Positions 36,853 through 44,715 of a stretch of DNA of 52,248 bases are shown one piece after another; within the stretch, counting starts at the first letter, position 1, and each line of letters begins with the position of its first letter. The notes beneath the pieces were generated by a model. It ran no database searches and was not told the DNA's origin. It worked only from the letters and a program-made list of their open reading frames with translations. The stretch comes from JASFYU01 sp045046905 (lineage in GTDB: Bacteria > Bacteroidota > Bacteroidia > Flavobacteriales > Flavobacteriaceae): contig JASFYU010000028.1 in assembly GCA_045046905.1 (NCBI GenBank), forward strand, positions 1 through 52,248, in the 5' to 3' direction. The translations under genes were made by a program, and so were the position numbers.

Positions 36853-38418
36853 TTATAGTTCGATTAAGGAATTTTTTATTGATTCACGGTCTATTTTCCC
36901 CGAGCTTGTCCTAGAGAAGTTATCTAGAATATCAATTTTATTTGGTATCGCATAAGAAGGTAAGAGCAACTTGCAAAAACTTACTAATTCCTGGGGTTTG
37001 GCTTTTGATTTGGGCATAAGTAAAACTGCCGCAGAGAGCTCCCTGTTATTATTCTCTTTTTCAATTACATATACCGCAGCTTCTTTAACTTTTTCATGCC
37101 GTGTAAGTATTGCCTCAACTTCATCGATCTCTACACGATAACCTCTAATTTTTACTTGTCGGTCATTTCTTCCCATAAAAACGAGTGCCCCTTTTTGATT
37201 TTGGTTTACGAGATCACCCGTTCTGTAATAAACAAATTCTAGCTGAGGGCCAATTGTTTCTCTATAAAGTGATTTCTCAGTCAGGTCTTTATTGTTCCAA
37301 TAACCTTTCATCATTGTGCATGTTCTCACCACTAACTCACCGATTGTGCCAGGCGGTACTTGCTCATCATTCTTATTCAGTATCTTATATTCAGTATTGT
37401 CCCATACTTGTCCAATTGGGATTTGATCTTCCAAATCTGGTAGTTCTTGCAAATGATGGTATGTACATTGGTTTACTTCTGCCGGGCCGTACACATTTGA
37501 AAATTTAGCATGGGGCCAGTATTGCATCAAAGCTCTAAGGTATTTAACGGTAAAATTTTCACCACCGAACAATACCCACCTCAAGGAATACAGACCGTTT
37601 TTTTTCAGCACTCCACTTAACCAGAGTTGAATTAGAGCCAAGGGTACAGAATACCAGATGGTTAATTTCTCTTTTTCCATTAATTCAGCAAGGCTGGCTG
37701 GTAGTTTGGTATATGCGTCTGGCACTATTATGGTTGTTGCGCCCGCTAAAGGAGCTGAAAAATAACCAAAAGTAGAAATGTCAAAGTGCAAAGGTGCATG
37801 GTTTCCCACTCTATCTTCGCGATATAAGCCATACAAATTAACTGAAAGTTTTGCATAGTTCAATCCACTGTTATGGGTATGCATTATTCCTTTTGGAACT
37901 CCTGTAGATCCAGATGTATACATGATGTATGCCATGTCTTGCCCTAAAATTTTTACGGCCTTGTAATTTTCCATGGAAATACGGTAAATGGCATCCCAAG
38001 AGATAGTAGTTATAGGCAGCTCTCCAGAGAGCCCAATTATATATCTCAAGGGAGAACTCTTCTTGAGCAACATTACAATTCTTTTCGATTGTTTGGCTGT
38101 ACTTACTAAAAATTTAATTCCGCAATCCTCTAACAAAAAAAGCGTTCTGGTATGAGGAGCCTGTGGATCCAAAGGAACGTAGGCTGCCCCAGATTTCATG
38201 ATGCCATAAACGGCAACGGCCGTTTCTAGGCAACGGTTCATGTAGATTCCGACCCTGTCTCCTTTTTGGACCCCAGCATTCACCAAGTACTTTGCCAGTT
38301 GATTTGTTTTCAACTCCAAATCTGAATACGACAAAGAGTCGTTCCCACAGCGAAAAGCCTCCTTTTTAGGAAATAGCCTTGCTGAATTTTCAATGATATG
38401 TGGTAAGGTATATATCAA
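36853..38418 (-). CDS. Stand-alone amino-acid adenylation enzyme (PltF-like)
   Basis: The 521-residue ANL enzyme has YIMYTSGSTGVPKG, YGPAEVNQCTYHH, YRTGDL, GRNDRQVKIRGYRVEIDEVE and A10 RTSSGKIDRE. The stretch TIWYSVPLALIQLWLSG with LRWVLFGGENF resembles, from memory, the stand-alone L-prolyl-AMP ligase group (PltF, RedM and relatives). The specificity residues I read are D-I-F-Y-L-G-V-Q, sharing Asp, Tyr and Leu with the PltF code as I recall it, so proline is plausible but not certain. It should activate an amino acid and load the carrier encoded one base downstream. Alternatives are another small or cyclic amino acid, or a beta-amino acid. Confidence 0.85.
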   Translation of the reverse strand: MIYTLPHIIENSARLFPKKEAFRCGNDSLSYSDLELKTNQLAKYLVNAGVQKGDRVGIYMNRCLETAVAVYGIMKSGAAYVPLDPQAPHTRTLFLLEDCGIKFLVSTAKQSKRIVMLLKKSSPLRYIIGLSGELPITTISWDAIYRISMENYKAVKILGQDMAYIMYTSGSTGVPKGIMHTHNSGLNYAKLSVNLYGLYREDRVGNHAPLHFDISTFGYFSAPLAGATTIIVPDAYTKLPASLAELMEKEKLTIWYSVPLALIQLWLSGVLKKNGLYSLRWVLFGGENFTVKYLRALMQYWPHAKFSNVYGPAEVNQCTYHHLQELPDLEDQIPIGQVWDNTEYKILNKNDEQVPPGTIGELVVRTCTMMKGYWNNKDLTEKSLYRETIGPQLEFVYYRTGDLVNQNQKGALVFMGRNDRQVKIRGYRVEIDEVEAILTRHEKVKEAAVYVIEKENNNRELSAAVLLMPKSKAKPQELVSFCKLLLPSYAIPNKIDILDNFSRTSSGKIDRESIKNSLIEL

Positions 38419-38578
38419 ATTTTATTCATGAATTTGTATTGTTGTTGAATACATAAGTGGTTTAAACTTTTAAAACGACTATAAAATTGCCATTTTGACC
38501 TCATATATCATCTTTTTCTTGTTCAATAGAGCTACTCTACAGTACAAAAAAAGCCTGTATCTGGTCACAAAACCACCC

Positions 38579-38594
38579 TCCGATAGCTATCGGA
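38579..38594. repeat. Perfect 16-bp palindrome before the adenylation gene
   Basis: TCCGATAGCTATCGGA is a perfect inverted repeat in the 224-base gap between the dehydrogenase and adenylation genes. It could be a weak terminator, an operator, or one of the small palindromic repeats common in this phylum. Confidence 0.6.
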
Positions 38595-38642
38595 ATCACT
38601 TTAATTCAAAAAGTTTAAAACACTTCTACGAATTCCTCATTA

Positions 38643-39824
38643 CTATAACCCTAAAAGATTGGCGATTATATTTCTTTGAATATCAGAGGTCCCCGCATAA
38701 ATAACTCCCCCAACGGCATCGCGTAAATCTCGTTCCACTTCATTTTCTGTCAGGTACCCGCTACCGCCATGACAACGAATGGCATCCATGCTAGACTCGA
38801 TAAAACTTTCACTAAGCTGCAATTTTAAAAGTGCCGCTTCCAACATTGCCGATTTCCCCTGACTTTTTAGCCAAGCTACTTTATAGAGTAAGAGTCTTGA
38901 GGTTTCTAACCGTAATTTCATATTTGCGATTCTATTGGAGACAGATTGGAATTCACTTATTGATTTACCAAATTGCTTTCTGTTCTTCACAAAATCGATT
39001 GTTTTTTCCAGCTGATGTTCCATGGACCCTAACTGACCAGCCAAAATACAACAGCGATCGAATTCAAGTGAATGAATGGTAATGCTCCAACCCGCTCCTT
39101 CGGCCCCAAGTCGGTTTTCTTCGGGAACAAAGCAGTCTTTAAACATTAAATCTCCTATAGGGACAGTCCGTAGCCCCATTTTTTCTTTATTGGGCCCTGT
39201 GGAGAATCCCTTCATTCCTTTTTCCACAAGAAAACCAGTAACTCCCCATTTTCCCATTTTTGGGTCTACGTTGGCAAATATCAATGACACATCTGCAATT
39301 GGGGCAAGCGTAATCAGTCGTTTACTTCCATTCAACACATAACCCCCATCTACTTTTTTTGCCGTGGTTTCCATGTTGAACACATCGGATCCGGCATTGA
39401 TTTCGGTCAATGCATGGCATCCGATTAATTCTCCTGAGCTTAAGGCCGGCAGGTATTTTTTTTTCTGAGATTCTGTACCAAACTGAGATATGGGTAACTG
39501 TACTGTCCACATTTGGGCATTTAGACCAAAAGCCAATCCGTTATCTCTGGAGCCGTAACCGAGTCCTTCCATGGCCATGGTTGCAGAAAGAATATCCACA
39601 TTTTCTTTAGCGCCGCCATAGGCTAGGGGAGTGGCCAAGCCCAGTATGCCAAAATCTGCACATTTTTGCCAATCATCTCGAGAAAAAATACAATTCTGAT
39701 CTCGATCTACAATAGCAGTATTTAAATGCTCTTTTGCAAATGCAATTACTTTACTTTTATAATCAAGTTGTTCTTTTGTCCAGGAAAAATCCAAAGTTTC
39801 TAATGGTTTAGTCAGCGATTTCAA
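38643..39824 (-). CDS. Acyl-CoA-dehydrogenase-like flavoenzyme, putative aminoacyl-carrier dehydrogenase (PltE-like)
   Basis: The 393-residue protein has the full acyl-CoA dehydrogenase fold: FGILGLATPLAYGG, the FAD-contact ALTEINAGSD (139-148), RKQFGKSISEFQSVSNRIA, MDAIRCHGGSGYLTENEVER and the C-terminal IYAGTSDIQRNIIANLLGL. The canonical base in YEGT is replaced by Ala, as in PltE-type and isovaleryl-type enzymes, where the base sits earlier in the chain; the aligned residue here is Asp256 (LEFDRCC), with Glu254 two positions before. Next to a stand-alone A enzyme and a free carrier, the likely job is to oxidise carrier-bound prolyl to pyrrolyl (or a dehydro amino acid), as PltE does. It could still be an ordinary acyl-CoA dehydrogenase. 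Confidence 0.85.
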   Translation of the reverse strand: MKSLTKPLETLDFSWTKEQLDYKSKVIAFAKEHLNTAIVDRDQNCIFSRDDWQKCADFGILGLATPLAYGGAKENVDILSATMAMEGLGYGSRDNGLAFGLNAQMWTVQLPISQFGTESQKKKYLPALSSGELIGCHALTEINAGSDVFNMETTAKKVDGGYVLNGSKRLITLAPIADVSLIFANVDPKMGKWGVTGFLVEKGMKGFSTGPNKEKMGLRTVPIGDLMFKDCFVPEENRLGAEGAGWSITIHSLEFDRCCILAGQLGSMEHQLEKTIDFVKNRKQFGKSISEFQSVSNRIANMKLRLETSRLLLYKVAWLKSQGKSAMLEAALLKLQLSESFIESSMDAIRCHGGSGYLTENEVERDLRDAVGGVIYAGTSDIQRNIIANLLGL

Positions 39825-39955
39825 TTTCGGGTGATTAGTATCAATTTCTATTGAAACCCAATGTTTACTTTTAAGTGTTAAAATTACTTTATATTTAACT
39901 GCATATCAAGTCTTAAACATGCTTCTAAACTATTAATTGTTTAAGTTTAACGAAA

Positions 39956-41635
39956 ATGCTACTTAAAGGTAGGCCTATTTTGAGAACTATGAGAAATATC
40001 GTATTTTTCAAATGGCAGACCTTCGAAAAGTATCTATCTGATTTTTGGAATGAAAATCAAATAGATTCACCTGAGAAATGGAAAAAACTTGTTCCTCGAA
40101 TTCTTGTAATAGTTGGGGGCTTTTTTATTCTGAACAAAATAATTATCCGAATGGTCACCATGCCATTTGAAGTATATTACAATGATTTTCTCTTTTTTGA
40201 ATTTCTGAAAAAATGTATCCCAACCTATTACTTATGGGTAATTGTTTTTTTATTGCTTGTCTTTTTTTGTAAAAAAATATTCATACCCTGGGCGAGCCTT
40301 CAAGAGGGTAAAACGGTGAGAAATTTTGTGCTCTTTGTTTGTGCTATTCTGGTATGGAAGCACAGTACTCACGATTACAATCTATTATTTGACCAGGGTT
40401 ATTATGCAGATAGAATCTTATTAGTATTGTCTTTGATTCTTGTTTATTGGAGACCTGCCTTTACGATACTTTTTTTGTGTATTCTATTTCCGTTAGTCGG
40501 TCAACTTGAGGTCATAGAGGTTTTTGCACGTTCTACCACCTTCTTATTAAGTAGAGTAATTATTCTGTTTATTACATTTTTCCTAATTAATTTATTCAGT
40601 AAAGGTTTTCGCTTTACCGACTTTGTTTTTATGCTTGGTTGTCTTGTTGCTGCCAATTATTTTGTTTCTGGATCAGGTAAGATCATGCTTGTCGAATGGA
40701 TTTTCAATGATCAAGCAAACAATCTTATCGCCACGACCTATGCAAATGGTTGGCATTCCCATTTGAGTTCCAAATCGATTTCCGAGCTGGTGCGATTTAT
40801 GGGTATGTTCAACGTGCCCATTCGACTTTTCTCTGTTACCGTTGAATGTGGCTTTGCTTTTATGTTCTTTCATATAAAATGGGCTCGACTGCTACTCTTC
40901 GGAGCAATTATCATGCATTTGGGAATCATTTTTTATTCTGGAATTTTTTTCTGGATGTGGATGTTGCTCATTGTGGCAATGCTCTTCATCTTTCGAAAAA
41001 AGAGGTTTGAAGAAATCTTGATTTTTAACAAAAGATATTTTCTCGTAGCCCTTGTAATTATCATCAGTGGAAGGTATTGGGTTGGACCAAGCCCAAAAGT
41101 TTGGTTTGATTCCCCGGTGAACTACACCTATAAGTTCGAGGCTGAAATGGAAAATGGATCCAAACAAATGCTACCACCAGATTATTTTTCGCCGTATGAT
41201 GTTCAGTTTACCTTTGGTAGTTTCAAGTATTTAAATGACAACGATCCACTTCTAGAGGTCTTATGGGGGGCATCTGGATCAAGATCACTTCATGCTTACT
41301 TTCAAAAATCTATGAAGACTTCTGAAGAAATTTTCGAATATGAAGAAAAGTACGGCCGAATCTATACTAACAAATCGAGTAAAGACTTATTTAAAAAATT
41401 CATTAAGGACTATGTTACAAATTGGAATAGTGGTAAGGGCGATAAAAGTTTGCCTTCCTTCCTTACGGCTCCGAGGTTGTTATTGACCTATCCTAAATGG
41501 CCAGACGGTCCAAACGAACAAAAGATCATAAAGGTCAATGTACACGAAGTTACTACCTACTATTCAGATGAAACTGGGTATACTGAAATTAGAAACCGAA
41601 AACTTTTGAGTATTCCTATTTTGAAAGGAGATTAA
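39956..41635 (+). CDS. HTTM-like (vitamin K-dependent carboxylase-like) polytopic membrane protein 1
   Basis: The 559-residue protein has about 10 membrane helices in residues 40-380 and then a roughly 180-residue soluble tail. The motif YFVSGSGKIMLVEWI, followed by an NGW segment and by MHLGIIFYSGIFFWMWM, matches the pattern of HTTM/GGCX proteins (YFxAGxxKL...W, later FHxxN/LxxxxGxF). The tail begins with WFDSPVNYTYKFEAE. It is clearly paralogous to the gene at 41632. In GGCX the HTTM part carries out vitamin-K epoxidation and glutamate carboxylation; whether this protein is an enzyme is unknown. A second ATG at 39989 is possible. It diverges from the dehydrogenase gene. Confidence 0.65.
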   Translation: MLLKGRPILRTMRNIVFFKWQTFEKYLSDFWNENQIDSPEKWKKLVPRILVIVGGFFILNKIIIRMVTMPFEVYYNDFLFFEFLKKCIPTYYLWVIVFLLLVFFCKKIFIPWASLQEGKTVRNFVLFVCAILVWKHSTHDYNLLFDQGYYADRILLVLSLILVYWRPAFTILFLCILFPLVGQLEVIEVFARSTTFLLSRVIILFITFFLINLFSKGFRFTDFVFMLGCLVAANYFVSGSGKIMLVEWIFNDQANNLIATTYANGWHSHLSSKSISELVRFMGMFNVPIRLFSVTVECGFAFMFFHIKWARLLLFGAIIMHLGIIFYSGIFFWMWMLLIVAMLFIFRKKRFEEILIFNKRYFLVALVIIISGRYWVGPSPKVWFDSPVNYTYKFEAEMENGSKQMLPPDYFSPYDVQFTFGSFKYLNDNDPLLEVLWGASGSRSLHAYFQKSMKTSEEIFEYEEKYGRIYTNKSSKDLFKKFIKDYVTNWNSGKGDKSLPSFLTAPRLLLTYPKWPDGPNEQKIIKVNVHEVTTYYSDETGYTEIRNRKLLSIPILKGD

Positions 41636-43278
41636 TTTTTTGGAATGTCAATCGATAGTACTTTTCTCTTTCGAATTTCTAGATAATTTTCACCGTCAAA
41701 AAAAGACAACTTCTGATAGACGTTTATTTTGGATATATCATTCTTGCCATCGTAAGTAGACGTTGTCGTAGCCGGAAAAATGACACGTTGAGGAGGAGCT
41801 GATAATGCTCTAAACCACGGATTTAAGGTCAGTTTATATTTTTTTTCAGTGGCGAACTGGATTAAATATCGATTGAATTTCTTAGAAAGCTCAGGGTTAA
41901 AGCGATTCATTCCAAGTTCTTTTTCCAAATCCAAAATATCATCAGCTGTTTTTGCTTTCAGGAGTTCTTTTACGATCTTACCGTCTGTGGAGACACCCCA
42001 ATTGATTGCCAAGGTTTGATTTTTGTGTATAAAATGGAATCCATTACTCCAGGTGTAGTCGTAATATTTAGGCCATAAAAATTGGGATGGCAGATCTGAT
42101 TTCTCCCCTGTTTCATCTTCAACTTCGAAAGAGTATGTATAATTTACTGGGGAATCATGCCATACATAGACTCCTGGCCTTAACCATTTGATGGATGTGA
42201 AAATCAATAAAGTCGACAACAAGAAATGCCAAATGGTAAATTTTCTGATTATGGTCTTAAAGATTTCCTTCTTCCATAAAAAATAAAGTAAGGTTAATTC
42301 GAAGACCATCCACGGCCAAAAAAATATTCCAGTCATTACAAATACAAGTGAATGAAAGAGGATAAAGCCCATCAAAAAGAAACCTACGGTTTTAGTTTTG
42401 CCCCATAGAATAAAAAGACCCCCCGCCTCGAATATCAGGGTACCCGTTTTTAAGAGCGTATTAAATTTTGATGCAAAAACGGTTATTTCAGACAACAGAT
42501 TATCTCCGAGGAAACTAAGCCATCCATCAGCGTACATACTTGGCAATAATAAATATATGTGGTTCTTTGTAATCCATCCGAGCTTTAGTTTGCCATATCC
42601 GGCCGGAAAATAACTACTAGCAATTATACACAATAACACGAAGACGAAAGGTGCAATTTGCCAACGTGATTTACTATAGACCAACCATACTAGAAGTTGT
42701 GTGCAAAACAGACATAGTACCCTTATGGTGAGCTCGGTTACACTCCAGTTGCTGAACGGAACAGGCTCTCCATAGTGAATCAGAATAGGGAACAGCAGAT
42801 AGAGCAGTAGAAAATAGGGCCGCCAAATTACCAAAATAGTCAGTACCAGCACCAGGCTCCTTTCCAAGAAAAACCATTCGTTTAGAAAGTAATTGAAAGG
42901 GAAAGTAATGTGCGACCATGTTAAAATACAGGTGCAGACCCCAATAATCCATCGAAAACTTTTACCACCTTCTAATTTGTCCCATTGAACAAGTAACAGT
43001 TTTCTATGCCATATTAAGAGAAGAACAATCGCTGGAAATGCGAGGGTTAATAACAAATTACCTTTGAAATTTTGGCTCGGTTCCGTTGCCAACATTGTTT
43101 CACTAAAATTGAACGGATCAATTTCGGTAAGTAGCGTATACCATGTATTGAACAATACAAATGCGATACCTAATATTCCTATTTGGAATAACGACGGAGT
43201 TGCTTGTTGAAGGGTTTGCGGCACTATTTTTTCAATAGGCTTTAAAAATTTTGGCACTTCGAAATCCGTATTGGCCAT
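41632..43278 (-). CDS. HTTM-like polytopic membrane protein 2, paralogue of the gene at 39956
   Basis: The 548-residue protein has the same plan as its neighbour: about 10 helices, WDKLEGGKSFRW, ERSLVLVLTILVIWRPYFLL, SSYFPAGYGKLKLGWITKNH, the YADGWLSFLG loop, ILFHSLVFVMTGIFFWPWM and the tail start VWHDSPVNYTYSFEVE. The YFxAGxGKL...W and FH...TGIF elements support the HTTM superfamily better here than in the first copy. The two genes converge and share the bases TTAA as overlapping stop codons (41632-41635). It lies 24 bases downstream of the ornithine cyclodeaminase gene and is probably co-transcribed with it. Function unknown; possibly an unusual membrane oxidase or carboxylase acting on the product. 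Confidence 0.68.
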   Translation of the reverse strand: MANTDFEVPKFLKPIEKIVPQTLQQATPSLFQIGILGIAFVLFNTWYTLLTEIDPFNFSETMLATEPSQNFKGNLLLTLAFPAIVLLLIWHRKLLLVQWDKLEGGKSFRWIIGVCTCILTWSHITFPFNYFLNEWFFLERSLVLVLTILVIWRPYFLLLYLLFPILIHYGEPVPFSNWSVTELTIRVLCLFCTQLLVWLVYSKSRWQIAPFVFVLLCIIASSYFPAGYGKLKLGWITKNHIYLLLPSMYADGWLSFLGDNLLSEITVFASKFNTLLKTGTLIFEAGGLFILWGKTKTVGFFLMGFILFHSLVFVMTGIFFWPWMVFELTLLYFLWKKEIFKTIIRKFTIWHFLLSTLLIFTSIKWLRPGVYVWHDSPVNYTYSFEVEDETGEKSDLPSQFLWPKYYDYTWSNGFHFIHKNQTLAINWGVSTDGKIVKELLKAKTADDILDLEKELGMNRFNPELSKKFNRYLIQFATEKKYKLTLNPWFRALSAPPQRVIFPATTTSTYDGKNDISKINVYQKLSFFDGENYLEIRKRKVLSIDIPKN

Positions 43279-43302
43279 ATCTTCCCTTTATTAGGATGAA
43301 AG

Positions 43303-44367
43303 CTAGATTTGAACGGTCTTAAGCAAAAAGTGATAAGGGTTTTTGGCGTCCTCGGGTATATTCTCTATGGCTATCTCTAATCCTATTCCGAATTCATTCG
43401 CTAGATCTAAAAATAAACCCATGACTACTTGATCCTCCATGGCCCAACCTGTAGAATCAAAGACCGTACGTCTACTTTTTGCGTAGGCATACGAGGCGCT
43501 GTTTTGAGCCAGATCTACCAAATCGGGGCCTATCTCCTCATTTTTTAGTTGTTGACACTCTCCTTCTATTTTTGCTTGTTCAAGAAAATCAGGACATACC
43601 AAACTTTGTTTCAGAAAACTCAAGGGCAGTTCTATTTTCCCTGGAAAATCTGAACCGATTGCATTAATATGAAGTTGAGAGTTCGTTTCCAAGTCATCGA
43701 ATAAGGGCCCTGCTCCGACAGCAATTGAGGTAGAAGTACATACAATATCACAATTTTTTACTATTTCTTCAATGGTAGCAGGAACAATATCAGCGGTTAT
43801 CCCAAGCATAGAACAGCGATCCTCAAATGAATTGATTGCTTTTGTATCGCTGTCAAAAATAAGAATCTTGTTTAATTTAAAAAGTCGTGAAATAGCATGG
43901 AGCTGGGTCACTGATTGGGCGCCACAACCAATAAGTCCCAATACAGAACTGTCTGGGCTAGCCAGGAATTTACTTGCAATAGCCGATGCAGCACCTGTTC
44001 TAAGTGCGGTTAATAAAACACCATCAATAATGCCGTTCAAATGCCCCGTTTTGGTATCATAAGACGAAATGGACGATAATATGGTCGGGAGTTTAAAAAG
44101 AGAAGGGTTCTTCGGATGGTAACCTACCACCTTAATAACAATTTCATTTCCTTTGCGATGAACTGGCATCCACTCAATTAGCCCAGGAATATCAGAATTA
44201 TAATTGAAGCCTGATCTGATTGGGATTTCAATTTTTTTAGGATCGTATGCAAGAATTACATTGGTCAACCTATCTATTAATACATCCATTAGCCTATCCA
44301 AACCGTAGTTCTCCACTATTGCATTTACGTCATCCCCTGACAAAACGAAGGTTTTTTTATTTTTCAT
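43303..44367 (-). CDS. Ornithine cyclodeaminase family enzyme
   Basis: 354 residues from the ATG at 44367; the open frame extends 30 codons further upstream, but that extension is Cys-rich and unlike the family. Key features: a Rossmann fold VLGLIGCGAQSVTQLHAI, the substrate-binding Arg in LLTALRTGAASAIASKFLA, a Lys in VIKVVGYHPKNP, the catalytic Asp in NAIGSDFPGKIELPLSFL and the family motif AKIEGECQQL. The last two read closer to true ornithine cyclodeaminase than to SbnB (as I recall them). The expected reaction is L-ornithine to L-proline + NH3 with bound NAD. Beside a proline-type starter trio this suggests dedicated proline supply. An alternative is an imine reductase or alanine-dehydrogenase-like role. 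Confidence 0.88.
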   Translation of the reverse strand: MKNKKTFVLSGDDVNAIVENYGLDRLMDVLIDRLTNVILAYDPKKIEIPIRSGFNYNSDIPGLIEWMPVHRKGNEIVIKVVGYHPKNPSLFKLPTILSSISSYDTKTGHLNGIIDGVLLTALRTGAASAIASKFLASPDSSVLGLIGCGAQSVTQLHAISRLFKLNKILIFDSDTKAINSFEDRCSMLGITADIVPATIEEIVKNCDIVCTSTSIAVGAGPLFDDLETNSQLHINAIGSDFPGKIELPLSFLKQSLVCPDFLEQAKIEGECQQLKNEEIGPDLVDLAQNSASYAYAKSRRTVFDSTGWAMEDQVVMGLFLDLANEFGIGLEIAIENIPEDAKNPYHFLLKTVQI

Positions 44368-44715
44368 TAATATGTATTTGGCTTTTAAGGGGGGGTTACA
44401 GATTGTTATTTGACAAGTTAAACTTTTTTCATAACATGAATTAAAAATAGATTCCATGATTCGACAAAAGGATATATCTTTAGGTCAATGTGTATCATAT
44501 TCCATGAAATGCTTCCATTTAACGGTTTTTTTTAGAAAATAAATGTTTTTTCCCTTACTTCGATAAATACTTAATTTTTATTATACTATTCAGATTAGTA
44601 AATCATTAAGCTCAAAGCAAGCCTGCCTTCGGTAGGCAGGTATTGGTGAATCTGCCTTCGCGCAGGTAAGTAATACGCACTAATGTGAATAAAATCATAC
44701 AGCAAAATAAGTGTT
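44368..44715. other. Divergent intergenic region with REP-like hairpins
   Basis: This 348-base gap lies between the divergent ornithine cyclodeaminase and HupE-like genes and should hold both promoters. I could not pick out a convincing TTTG/TAnnTTTG pair. It contains the palindromes at 44622-44665. Confidence 0.4.
44622..44665. repeat. Pair of REP-like hairpins, GCCTGCCT family
   Basis: CCTGCCT-TCGGT-AGGCAGG (44622-44640) is a 7-bp stem, followed by CTGC...GCAG (44652-44665). They match the elements at 11338-11369 and 7232-7250. They lie about 50-90 bases upstream of the HupE-like gene, so they will be in or near its 5' leader. Confidence 0.65.

Noticed and set aside
39956..43278. The two large membrane proteins as MFS or MATE exporters of the product.
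   Set aside because: Helix number and motifs do not fit either family; the YFxAGxGKL...W and FH...GIF patterns and the long soluble tail fit HTTM proteins better. No obvious exporter for the product is present in the window.
43303..44367. An SbnB-type role (2,3-diaminopropionate synthesis).
   Set aside because: No SbnA-like cysteine-synthase homologue is in the window, and the PGK and IEGExQQ motifs fit ornithine cyclodeaminase better.
44368..44457. A longer N-terminus for the ornithine cyclodeaminase.
   Set aside because: The 30 extra residues are Cys-rich and unlike the family, whose proteins start near the Met at 44367.
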